Positions 1 through 6,807 of a stretch of DNA of 41,848 nucleotides are shown in pieces. Source of the DNA: Candidatus Fusobacterium pullicola (GTDB lineage Bacteria > Fusobacteriota > Fusobacteriia > Fusobacteriales > Fusobacteriaceae); assembly GCA_018883725.1 (NCBI GenBank), contig JAHLFN010000066.1:1-41848 (forward strand). Direction: 5' to 3'. The notes below the pieces were generated by a model that worked only from the letters and a program-made list of their open reading frames with translations, was not told where the DNA came from and made no database searches. A program made the position numbers and the translations under genes. Each line of letters starts with the position of its first letter. The first letter of the stretch is position 1.

Positions 1-406
1 AATATACCATAAGTTCCCATACTTCACTAGCACTTAAATTACTTCCAAATCTTACGTTATCAGTTATTCTTACTGCTACATCTTCTTGATTAAAAATCTT
101 TTCAAGGGTTTCTAATCCCTCTTCTCCAGTATGTTTAAGAAGTTCTCTTATCATAAAATTAGAGCTTGTGTTTATCCAATAAGATTTTAACTCTCTCTCT
201 TTTACAAAATTTAAAATACTCCAAGGATTATATATCTCCTCTTTTCCAAAACTATATCCATCATACCATTTTTTCACCTCTGGCATCTCATATCCTAGTT
301 CATAATAATCTAATATAGTTTTTACTTCTTCTTCTATTAAACCAAAACTTTGGCTATAAGTATTTTCTAATGTCGTATATTTATTCTTAATTATAAAAAA
401 TGTTGC
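1..406 (-). pseudogene. AAA-ATPase-like / PD-(D/E)XK family protein, 5'-truncated remnant
   Basis: Reading the minus strand from 406 to the window edge gives one open frame of about 135 codons with no ATG, GTG or TTG start; an in-frame stop lies at 407-409. The translation contains runs typical of the large AAA-ATPase-like family with a C-terminal nuclease-like domain: FGLIEEEVKTILDYYELGYE, KKWYDGYSFGKEEIYNPWS and YWINTSSNFMIRELL. These lie in the middle of such proteins, so the P-loop half (roughly 280 residues) is missing and the C-terminal half runs off the window. Family resemblance is recognisable until about codon 10 of the fragment, and the preceding sequence looks unrelated. The operator of the R-M operon begins exactly where the open frame ends, so the truncation is probably the scar left when that operon arrived. 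The family is abundant in Fusobacterium genomes and of uncertain function. Confidence 0.
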
Positions 407-429
407 TTATAATCCGTTGTTTTAAATCC
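404..429. promoter_or_regulatory. C-box-like operator of the R-M controller
   Basis: The left half (CTTATAATCCGT) closely resembles the CTTATAGTCCGT half-site remembered from C-protein operators such as that of AhdI. A second, weaker copy follows: TTATAATCC at 407-415 and TTTAAATCC at 421-429 match at 7 of 9 positions. The element overlaps the -35 box of the promoter for the small HTH gene at 477. In characterised systems the C dimer bound here first activates and then represses its own operon. An 8-bp inverted repeat (CTTATAAT 406-413, ATTATAAG 441-448) also brackets the promoter and might be a further site. Confidence 0.6.
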
Positions 430-445
430 TACAAACTGATATTAT
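417..445 (+). promoter_or_regulatory. Promoter of the C-R1-M-R2 operon
   Basis: TTGTTT (417-422) and TATTAT (440-445) are separated by 17 bp, which puts the transcription start near 452 and leaves a leader of about 25 nt carrying AGGTGA (465-470) ahead of the ATG at 477. The -35 box lies inside the C-box-like repeat, as expected for an autoregulated controller. Confidence 0.6.
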
Positions 446-476
446 AAGTTTAAATATTTTTAATAGGTGATTTATT

Positions 477-686
477 ATGATTACTCATAGTTTTGGAAAT
501 AAAATAAAACAACTTAGACAAAATTTAGGATTAAGCCAAGAAAAATTTGCATTAAAAATTGAAATGGATAGAACATACTATTCCCAAGTTGAAGCTGGCA
601 AAAGAAATATTTCATTAGAAAATATTTATAAAATAGCTAAAGGATTTAATATTTCTTTGGAAGAGTTATTTAAAAATGTCAAATAA
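477..686 (+). CDS. Small XRE-family HTH protein, probable R-M controller (C protein)
   Basis: A 69-residue protein that is essentially only a helix-turn-helix domain. GLSQEKFALKIEMDRTYYSQ (18-37) spans the two DNA-contact helices and is followed by EAGKRNISLENIYKIAKGFNI, the classic XRE/Cro pattern. Controllers of type II R-M systems are stand-alone HTH proteins of about 70-85 residues that dimerise and delay endonuclease synthesis until host DNA is methylated. Three things support that role: the C-box-like repeat with an overlapping promoter just upstream, the endonuclease start 27 bp downstream with its own strong ribosome-binding site, and the absence of any other domain. AGGTGA precedes the ATG by about 7 nt. 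It could instead be an unrelated small repressor, but the context makes that unlikely. Confidence 0.8.
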   Translation: MITHSFGNKIKQLRQNLGLSQEKFALKIEMDRTYYSQVEAGKRNISLENIYKIAKGFNISLEELFKNVK

Positions 687-712
687 AATAAAAGTTTTTA
701 AAAGGAGGAATA

Positions 713-1582
713 ATGGATAATATTCAAGAACAAATTAGATTAATTATTTTTGAAGAATTTTCAAAATTATTAAAAAACATTGAAGGAGATTTTAAAAAAA
801 ATTATATCAAAAAAAATTATAATTTTTTACTCAACCAACTTGATGCCAAAACAACTGCAAATATGGTTTTTGTAAGTAGTTTTGAATCAAAAAGTGGATT
901 TGCTATAGAAGCATGTGCTAAAAGAATTGCTAGAATTAGATATGGCGAAAAAAATGTTCCTACTATTGTTAATCCTAATAACTTAAAACATACAATTGAT
1001 GAAAAATATATTAATGGTCAAATTATTGTTACCGATATTAATATTGAAGATGGTAATTTAAAAGGAGAAATTTCAGCTTTTCGTGCTAATAATATTTCTA
1101 AAGGTAAAGGAAAAGCAAAACAAACTAGTACTGTTAATCAAACTACTATAAAATCTCTTTTAGATACTGCTAAAAAATATAAAACTCCTGGTGTGATTTA
1201 TACTAAACCTGTTGATTTAGCATTTTTTGATGGAGTTAATTGGAATATCATGGAACTTAAAGCTGGAGGGGATTTAGATAGTTCTAACGCTCCTTCTAAT
1301 GTAGAAAAACTATTAACTATTTACACTGGTCTTAATTATTATAATACTAAGGTATTCTTTGCTACACTGTATAATAAAGATGGAGAAGGAAATACATGGA
1401 CTGGAGCTGTTAAAAAGCACTTAGCATATCCTGAAATGTTTTTAATTGGAAAAAACTTTTGGGAATATATTTTACCAAAAGAAATTGATTTTGAAGAATT
1501 TACTAAAATTTACAAAGAAACATTATCTGAATTAGATTTAAACAATAGAATTAATGAAATGATTAAAGAGTGTTTAAGATGA
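713..1582 (+). CDS. Type II restriction endonuclease subunit R1 (TdeIII-like, PD-(D/E)XK)
   Basis: A 289-residue protein with a PD-(D/E)XK active-site pattern: Asp168 in KPVDLAFFDG, then Glu181 and Lys183 in MELKAGGDLD. The N-terminal half is helical (FESKSGFAIEACAKRIARIR, 57-76). The C-terminal third has FLIGKNFWEYI followed by a helical tail. This layout recalls the TdeIII-like restriction endonuclease family, an assignment made from memory. AGGAGG (703-708) stands 4 nt before the ATG, a much stronger site than that of the controller. The stop codon overlaps the methyltransferase start (ATGA, 1579-1582), so translation is coupled. The downstream gene R2 has the same motif order (see 2285-3130). 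Two runs of eight A residues (794-801, 809-816) lie early in the gene. Recognition sequence is unknown. Confidence 0.82.
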   Translation: MDNIQEQIRLIIFEEFSKLLKNIEGDFKKNYIKKNYNFLLNQLDAKTTANMVFVSSFESKSGFAIEACAKRIARIRYGEKNVPTIVNPNNLKHTIDEKYINGQIIVTDINIEDGNLKGEISAFRANNISKGKGKAKQTSTVNQTTIKSLLDTAKKYKTPGVIYTKPVDLAFFDGVNWNIMELKAGGDLDSSNAPSNVEKLLTIYTGLNYYNTKVFFATLYNKDGEGNTWTGAVKKHLAYPEMFLIGKNFWEYILPKEIDFEEFTKIYKETLSELDLNNRINEMIKECLR

Positions 1583-2292
1583 ATACTTTTGAATTATTCA
1601 ATGAAGATTGTTTAAATCAAATAAAAAATATTCAAAATCATTCAATAGATTTAATCTTAACTGACCCTCCGTATAATATTGCTAAATATTCTACGGGAGA
1701 TATTTTTCTTCCTAATAGAAGTCCATTAAATAATAGTATTGCAACATGGGATTTAGTTGAAATTAATCCCGTTGATTTTTTAGTTGAATTTAAAAGAATT
1801 TTAAAACCAACTGGAAATATATTTATTTTTACAAGTTATAATCTTTTAGGAAAATGGCATGATGTCTTTGATAAAGAATTTGATACCTTTCAGTATTTTA
1901 TTTGGCATAAAACCAATCCTACTCCTAAAATTTATAAAAATGGTTTCTTGAATAGTTGTGAATTGATTATTTGTCTTTGGAACAAAGGACATACTTGGAA
2001 TTTTACAAAACAAAATGAAATGCACAATTTCTTTGAAAGTCCTATTTGTATGAGGCCTGAAAGACTACAAAATCCAAAACACCCAACTCAAAAACCTATA
2101 AAATTATTACAACATCTTATTAAGATTGGAAGTAATGAAGGAGATTTAGTCTATGACCCATTTATGGGAGTTGGCTCTACTGCTATCGCTTGTCTTAAAT
2201 TAAATAGAAATTTTATTGGTTGTGAAATTGATAAAAGCTATTTTGAAGCTACAAAAAATAGAATTAATAAGGAGATGACCAAAAATGCTTGA
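1579..2292 (+). CDS. Type II DNA amino-methyltransferase (beta class, N6-adenine or N4-cytosine)
   Basis: With the ATG at 1579 the protein has 237 residues. Catalytic motif IV (TDPPY, 28-32) comes first and the SAM-binding motif I (DPFMGVGST, 193-201) last. This order defines beta-class amino-methyltransferases such as M.HinfI, whose IWHKTNP-type segment is also present here (108-113). HPTQKP (168-173) is the usual motif X lead-in. DPPY rather than SPPY favours N6-adenine. A GTG at 1570 could add three residues, but the ATG overlaps the R1 stop as ATGA, the typical coupling arrangement. The last codons overlap the R2 start by 8 bp. There is no C-terminal extension and no second methylase in the operon, so one small enzyme must protect the host from both nucleases. 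Confidence 0.9.
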   Translation: MNTFELFNEDCLNQIKNIQNHSIDLILTDPPYNIAKYSTGDIFLPNRSPLNNSIATWDLVEINPVDFLVEFKRILKPTGNIFIFTSYNLLGKWHDVFDKEFDTFQYFIWHKTNPTPKIYKNGFLNSCELIICLWNKGHTWNFTKQNEMHNFFESPICMRPERLQNPKHPTQKPIKLLQHLIKIGSNEGDLVYDPFMGVGSTAIACLKLNRNFIGCEIDKSYFEATKNRINKEMTKNA

Positions 2293-3130
2293 AAACCATC
2301 ATAAAGCAATTATAGAGGAAATTTTTAATGAAGAAATAGATAACTTTATAAAAAAAATGTCTTCAAAACCTTTTGAGAAAAATAATTTTATTATGAATAA
2401 TCTTAATAAAACATTTAAAATTTACTCTTCTCTTGCAAGGTCTTTTGACAGTACTTTAGGAAATACTTTCCAAATAATTGCTCAAAAAATTGCACAATAT
2501 ATGTACACTGGAAAATATAAAAATTTACAGTATAGTGGATTTTATAAAGTTTTTAGAAGTTTTGATAATGAAAATAATATATTTTTTCAATTTCATCCAG
2601 ATAAATTTCCTTTTCAAAAAAGAGAAATTTATCCAAATTATTGTAATTGTTCTAGTATTCCTTATCAAAAAAATAAATTTCATCATTTAATAGATATTTC
2701 CAATGATTTTTTTTACTATTCAATAGTTAGTGACGTTATTTTACCTGAAAAAGGAGCTGACCTTGTTATTAACCTCAATAATAGATATTATATCATAGAA
2801 ATAAAATTAGGTGGGAATTTAGATAATAAAAAACTAGAAAGTGAATATAATGCTTTAAAAAAATATCAAGAGAAAAATTATCCTAATAATAATAATGTTT
2901 CTCTTTGTTTAGGAACTGTTTATGCTGAGGAAGACGTTAAAATTAAACTTTCTTCACATTTTAAAAGTAATTTTTCCGAACCAAATCATTACTTGTTTCT
3001 TGAAGAAGATTTTTGGAATTTTATTTGTGGTAATCATGAAGATGGATATTCTGTTATTAAAGAAATATACCTTAAAAATATAAATAAAATCAATGCTTTT
3101 TTAGAGGAGCGTTTAATGAGTATTAAATAA
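2285..3130 (+). CDS. Type II restriction endonuclease subunit R2, divergent paralogue of R1
   Basis: A 281-residue protein that follows the R1 plan throughout: an N-terminal helical stretch with FDSTLGNTFQIIAQKIAQYM (54-73, matching FESKSGFAIEACAKRIARIR in R1), Asp159 in KGADLVI, Glu172 and Lys174 in IEIKLGGNLD (matching MELKAGGDLD), then FLEEDFWNFI (matching FLIGKNFWEYI) and a similar helical end. Overall identity looks low, so these are old paralogues rather than a recent duplication. AAGGAG lies about 10 nt before the ATG inside the end of the methyltransferase gene. All predicted catalytic residues are intact. An A8 run (2350-2357) lies near the start. The nuclease call rests on the motif and the operon position; a structural, non-catalytic role in a heterodimer is possible. 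Confidence 0.75.
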   Translation: MLENHHKAIIEEIFNEEIDNFIKKMSSKPFEKNNFIMNNLNKTFKIYSSLARSFDSTLGNTFQIIAQKIAQYMYTGKYKNLQYSGFYKVFRSFDNENNIFFQFHPDKFPFQKREIYPNYCNCSSIPYQKNKFHHLIDISNDFFYYSIVSDVILPEKGADLVINLNNRYYIIEIKLGGNLDNKKLESEYNALKKYQEKNYPNNNNVSLCLGTVYAEEDVKIKLSSHFKSNFSEPNHYLFLEEDFWNFICGNHEDGYSVIKEIYLKNINKINAFLEERLMSIK

Positions 3131-3140
3131 TTCAACAAAT

Positions 3141-3174
3141 ATAGTATAATCTCTTTCTAAAGAGATTATACTAT
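3141..3174. terminator. Bidirectional terminator between the R-M operon and the Dam-type gene
   Basis: A perfect 16-bp inverted repeat (3141-3156 and 3159-3174) with a 2-nt central loop sits between two convergent genes, 11 bp after the R2 stop and 10 bp before the end of the minus-strand methylase gene. The following sequence is A/T-rich on both sides but has no long U-tract. Confidence 0.75.
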
Positions 3175-3184
3175 AGAAATATAT

Positions 3185-4261
3185 TTACATATAATTTGTT
3201 ATAATTAAATGTTCAACTCCTCTTTCATTTCTACTTCTAACATTATAAGTATAATTTTTATCAAAACTTAAAATATTAAAATCTTTTTCATATAAATTAT
3301 ATATAAAATCTGTATTTTTTATAACTAATAAAAATTTTGCAGGAACTTTTTTTAAAGTTTTATATAATCTTTCCTGGTCTTTTTTATTAAATTCCCTTCC
3401 TTCATAATCAGAAAACTCTGTATCATATGGTGGGTCTAAAAAAATAAAATCATTTTCTGTCAACTCCAAATTATCTATAAATTCTTCAAAATCTTTACAT
3501 TCAATATTAGTTGTTCTAAATAAATTTTGAGTTTCTTTCTTCAATAAATTATTAATTTTTTCATTAAAATTTTTTCCGTTATAACTAATCCCTCCATATG
3601 GAATATTAAATTCACCTTTAGAATTATATCTAAACATTGAACCATAACAGTACTCCCTTATGAAATAAAAATTAGCAATTTTATAAGCATTTGAAACTAC
3701 TATTTTATCCAACATAACTTCATTATAAATATCTCTAAAATACATATATAAACCACTCATAAATCCAGTTATCAAATTCTCTCTTAAGTCCTTTTTAGTA
3801 AATGGAGCTTTTTCTTCATTTTTTTTAGTTCTTTTAAATTTGTCAAACACATTTTTTTTCAATATTTTTTCAAATCTTTCTGTATTTAAAATTATTTTTT
3901 CATCATAAGTGTTTGCCGATATTTTCTTTATATATTTTTTTAAATTTTGTTCATCTTCTTCATCATAATAATTATTTAATAATTCTATATCTTTACTAAC
4001 AGTATCTAATAATAAATTCCAAATTAAAGAATATTTTTTTAAGTACTCTATGAACTCTTCATTATTTTCTTTTATCATTTTATAAAAAAGTATTAGATTT
4101 GAAGATACATCATTGATATAAGCCTTATTTGGCTCTAAGTAAAAAAATACTGCTCCTCCTCCAAAAAAAGGTTCTATATATTTATCAAATTTAGGGATTA
4201 ATTTTTCAAAATTTTTTATTTCTCTTCCTTTTCCCCCAGGCCACTTTATTAATGGTTTCAC
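3185..4261 (-). CDS. Dam-family DNA adenine methyltransferase (D12 class)
   Basis: The protein has 358 residues from a GTG start at 4261. It carries KWPGGK (6-11), motif I PFFGGGAVFF (31-40) and motif IV LDPPYDTEFSDYEG (275-288), and ends with the RNERGVEHLIITNY block. This is the alpha-class D12 pattern of DNA adenine methylases that make N6-methyladenine, typically at GATC. The GTG is preferred because TAGGAGGAG lies just upstream; an in-frame ATG at 4288 lies before this site and has no Shine-Dalgarno sequence. A long charged insert (about 85-160) makes it larger than E. coli Dam and may alter the target. No matching endonuclease is beside it, so it is either solitary or a survivor of a lost R-M system. 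Confidence 0.88.
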   Translation of the reverse strand: MKPLIKWPGGKGREIKNFEKLIPKFDKYIEPFFGGGAVFFYLEPNKAYINDVSSNLILFYKMIKENNEEFIEYLKKYSLIWNLLLDTVSKDIELLNNYYDEEDEQNLKKYIKKISANTYDEKIILNTERFEKILKKNVFDKFKRTKKNEEKAPFTKKDLRENLITGFMSGLYMYFRDIYNEVMLDKIVVSNAYKIANFYFIREYCYGSMFRYNSKGEFNIPYGGISYNGKNFNEKINNLLKKETQNLFRTTNIECKDFEEFIDNLELTENDFIFLDPPYDTEFSDYEGREFNKKDQERLYKTLKKVPAKFLLVIKNTDFIYNLYEKDFNILSFDKNYTYNVRSRNERGVEHLIITNYM

Positions 4262-4298
4262 TTTAACTCCTCCTATAAATTTATACAAATAGATTTAT

Positions 4299-4326
4299 AT
4301 TGTATCATAATTATTAAAAAAAACAA
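4299..4326 (-). promoter_or_regulatory. Promoter of the Dam-type methyltransferase gene
   Basis: On the minus strand TTGTTT (4326-4321) is followed after 16 bp by TACAAT (4304-4299), with TG one base upstream of the -10 (extended -10). The start would be near 4292, giving a leader of about 30 nt that carries the ribosome-binding site. Confidence 0.5.
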
Positions 4327-4356
4327 TCTTTATTTTTTAATTAATTTATTTTCTTC

Positions 4357-4979
4357 TTATACAAACATCTATTGAAATAATCCTCTTTTAAACTCCTTTA
4401 ATCCCTTTAGCTCTTTCTCTATACTTTCTATTTTACCATCTATTGAAGATAGAAAATAGTTATTTTTTATTATTCTCAAAGTACTGGAAATAATAATTTT
4501 ATATCTTTTAATGTTTCTTGTCCAACATTGTATCTTGTACTTCCTCCTGATTTTGAAGTTATTTTATTTCTTGCTAAATTAGTTTTTAAAAGTTTATTTA
4601 AAAAAATAGGGATATATTCTCTTATTTTTTTTCCTCTTATAACAAATCCACCAAAAGTTGCTATATTTTTTTTATCTAAATATACATCAGCCATTCCTAC
4701 TTCTTCCCTAGTTTCAGAGCTTCTTTGAAAAAGTATATCTCTATAAGTCACAGAATATTTTTCTAATGTATTATTATCTATATCAACTTTCCCAATAATA
4801 TTATCATAAGTTATAAAGTCATTATTTAAAATATCCAAGACATTTATAAATTTAATCCCTTTTCCATATTGCTCTTTTGAAGCATTTACCCCATTTTTAA
4901 CTTCTAATATATCTCCCAGTTTCTTCTCTTTCCACTCATCACTAAACTCTTTAAATCTTAATTTTGGTACTTTTCTCAT
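4357..4979 (-). pseudogene. hsdS: hsdS, type I R-M specificity subunit, broken and half-sized
   Basis: From the ATG at 4979 the frame begins VPKLRFKEFSDEWKEKKLGD, the usual start of an HsdS target-recognition domain, and continues through YNVGQETLKDIKLLFP, the end of such a domain. The frame then breaks near 4476-4485. The conserved helical segment resumes in another frame as FLSSIDGKIESIEKELKGLK, continuing KEFKRGLFQ. A TAG at 4369-4371 replaces the expected Gln codon, and the normal ending MFV-stop follows at 4368-4357. The lesions are therefore at least one frameshift around 4430-4485 and one nonsense mutation. There is only one recognition domain, whereas normal HsdS has two (about 400 residues), so an internal deletion is likely. 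It closes the hsdR-hsdM-(toxin-like pair)-hsdS series. Confidence 0.85.
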
Positions 4980-4983
4980 TTGG

Positions 4984-5400
4984 TTATACTCCAATCTCTT
5001 TTAATATTTTATCTAACCAATTAGGTACTTTATCACATACTTTTATATATGAATTTGAAAATTTACTATAGCATAATTTACTAATGGAAGAATTTCCTTT
5101 AAATTTTCAAATATATAGTATATCCTTTTTCTTTTACTTCTTTAATTGCTTTTAATATATTTTTCCCTGTTAAGGTTGTTTCTTGATTGAAAGATATATT
5201 TTTTCAATACATTCTTTTTTTAATTTTAAAGCTATTCTTCATGCTTTTACTTGATCTTGATTACTTCTCCAATCTCCAATATTTCTAACTATTTCATCTG
5301 TATTAATTCTTATACCTAAATCTAAATCAGGAATAATAGTATTATATAGAGTTGATTTCCCAGCTCCATTTACTCCAGCAAAAATAACATAATTGGGCAT
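4984..5400 (-). pseudogene. Zeta-toxin-like P-loop kinase, inactivated
   Basis: The start is intact: MPNYVIFAGVNGAGKSTLYN contains the Walker A motif, and RINTDEIVRNIGDW follows as in zeta-toxin and related AAA_33 kinases, which phosphorylate UDP-GlcNAc or nucleotides. A TGA interrupts the frame after DQVKA (probably a former Gly codon). A one-base loss in an A-run shifts the frame before FNQETTLTGKNILKAIKEV. About 60-80 residues then seem deleted between GYTIYL and ENLKEILPLVNYAIV, and another shift precedes the end, VCDKVPNWLDKILKEIGV. The ATG overlaps the stop of the small gene upstream (TAATG), and hsdS starts 5 bp after the old stop, so this was cargo inside the type I R-M operon. The kinase family is clear; the exact substrate is not. 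Confidence 0.8.
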
Positions 5401-5579
5401 TAGTATACTCCTTTCGCTATTAATTTTTCTTGAAGTAATTGAGTTTTTAATTCTTCCAACTTTAAATAAAATATTTTTTCTTCTTCAGTTTCAGCTTTTT
5501 CTATCATTTTATTAATATCATAAGTAGATAAATGAATAATGTAATCATATAAATTTTTACTATCTTTAAATTCTATCAT
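5400..5579 (-). CDS. Small helical protein upstream of the zeta-like gene, possible antitoxin
   Basis: A 59-residue acidic, probably all-helical protein (MIEFKDSKNLYDYIIHLSTY, then DINKMIEKAETEEEKIFYLK). The ATG at 5579 is chosen because GGAGGT lies 7 nt upstream; an ATG at 5594 precedes that site and overlaps the hsdM stop. Its TAA overlaps the ATG of the broken zeta-like kinase, which is the antitoxin-then-toxin order of epsilon/zeta-type modules, but I recognise no sequence similarity to epsilon. The antitoxin role is inferred only from size and coupling. The frame is intact although its partner is broken, which could mean chance survival or recent decay of the partner. Confidence 0.5.
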   Translation of the reverse strand: MIEFKDSKNLYDYIIHLSTYDINKMIEKAETEEEKIFYLKLEELKTQLLQEKLIAKGVY

Positions 5580-5593
5580 AATTTCTACCTCCA

Positions 5594-6216
5594 TTATATT
5601 ACAGGAGCTTTTATTCCAAGCTCATCACAAAAAGATTTAATAGTCTTGTCTATTTCTCTCATTTCCTCATCAATTTTACCTATCTTTTCTACTATCTCAT
5701 CTAAGTTGATTTCCTCTTCCTCTTCAAAGGTATCTACATATCTAGGGATATTTAGGTTGTAATCATTCTCCTCTATCTCCTTCATACTTACCTTTTTAGA
5801 GTACTTCTCTATCTCCTCTCTATTTACATAGGTATTTACAATTTTATCTACGTCCTCATCTCTTAAGTAGTTTTGATTTTTAGCCTTTTCAAACTCATTA
5901 GAAGCATCTATAAATAGGATATCATCATCAGCTTTTCTATTTTTCTTAACTACTATTATACAAGTAGGTATTGATGTACCATAGAAAATATTTGGTGGTA
6001 ATCCTATTATTGCATCTATATAGTTTTTATCTTTCAATAGGTACTTTCTAATTACTCCCTCACTTGCTCCTCTAAACAGTACTCCATGAGGAACTATTAC
6101 AGCCATAATACCATCATCTGCTAATTGATAAATCATATGTTGAATGAAAGCAAAATCAGCCTTACTACTTGAAGCTAGTTTTCCATAAGAAGAGAATCTC
6201 TTATCTGATAAAAAGC
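5594..6216 (-). pseudogene. hsdM: hsdM, type I R-M methyltransferase subunit, 5'-deleted
   Basis: Only the C-terminal portion remains. The recognisable frame starts with FLSDKRFSSYGKLASSSKAD near 6214, runs through FAFIQHMIYQLADDGIMAVI and VPHGVLFRGASEG, and ends at 5594 after a charged tail. In intact HsdM (about 500 residues) this follows the SAM-binding region and the NPPF catalytic motif, both absent here. The first ATG in frame is internal (6136) and lacks a Shine-Dalgarno sequence. Upstream the DNA changes directly into hsdR sequence in another frame, so the 5' part was lost in the same deletion that removed most of hsdR. The downstream coupling to the small gene at 5579 is preserved. 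Confidence 0.88.
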
Positions 6217-6636
6217 TTTCTTTAATTGAACTCCCGGCTTTTTTAACTCTATCTGTGTAAGAGGAATTCCATTTATTAAAATAGTTACATCATATCTATT
6301 CTCATACTGCCCTCTCATTGTAATTTGATTAGTTACTTGAAATATGTTATTTCCCATACTCTCTTTATCTATGAAAGAGATATATTTCATCTCTCCACTA
6401 TCAGTCATCAACTCATATCTATCTCTAAGTTTCTTAGCTTTTTCAAAAATACTTCCTCCAGCAAGGTGTATCTGTATCTTCTTAAACTCTGAGTCACTCA
6501 ATTTTAGTCCATTAAATTTTTCAATCTGTTTTCTAAAATTAGCTCCCAACTCTTCCTCATTTTTTATATTAACAATCTCATACCCTTGTGAAGATAGTTG
6601 CTCTATCAATTTTTTCTCTAATTCTTGTTCTGACAT
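6175..6636 (-). pseudogene. hsdR: hsdR, type I restriction subunit, N-terminal fragment only
   Basis: From the ATG at 6636 the protein reads 153 residues before a stop. It holds the HsdR N-terminal nuclease domain with a PD-(D/E)XK pattern: Asp116 in ENRYDVTIL and Glu130/Lys132 in IELKKPGVQLKKAF. Normal HsdR is about 1,000 residues with a helicase motor after this domain. Here the family match ends at AFYQI (about residue 145) and the remaining codons are hsdM sequence read in the wrong frame. A GTG at 6645 is an alternative start; the region GGGTGGGGAG immediately before the ATG can act as its ribosome site. A promoter-like element remains upstream. A nuclease domain without its motor is not expected to restrict DNA. 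Confidence 0.87.
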
Positions 6637-6667
6637 TCTCCCCACCCTTTTTTTATATATTTTTTAT

Positions 6668-6695
6668 ATTTTATCATATTATTCCAGTTTTTAAC
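6668..6695 (-). promoter_or_regulatory. Residual promoter of the type I R-M operon
   Basis: On the minus strand an extended -10, TG-A-TAAAAT (-10 at 6673-6668), follows a weak -35-like GTTAAA (6695-6690) at 16 bp. It is placed correctly for the hsdR start at 6636. Confidence 0.4.
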
Positions 6696-6720
6696 TCACT
6701 ATTTTTTCAAAAAATATGAA

Positions 6721-6751
6721 AAGAGGAGCCTACTATTGTACAACTCCTCTT
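6721..6751 (-). terminator. Terminator after the nucleoside kinase gene
   Basis: AAGAGGAG (6721-6728) pairs with CTCCTCTT (6744-6751) around a 15-nt loop. Read on the minus strand the hairpin is followed by TTTTCATATTTTTT, a good U-tract, about 57 nt after the kinase stop. It also insulates the decayed defence genes from the chromosome. Confidence 0.7.
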
Positions 6752-6807
6752 CCTATAATTTTCTATTACCCTAAATTTATTAGAAAATTTTATTAATTTT
6801 TTCTACA

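Noticed and set aside
4262..4288. In-frame ATG at 4288 as the start of the Dam-type methylase
   Set aside because: No ribosome-binding site precedes it, and a strong GGAGGAG lies between it and the GTG at 4261, where the conserved protein begins.
1..6650. CRISPR array, transposase or integrase associated with the defence locus
   Set aside because: No regularly spaced repeats, transposase-like frames or tRNA attachment site were found by reading; the mobile origin of the locus therefore rests on gene content alone.
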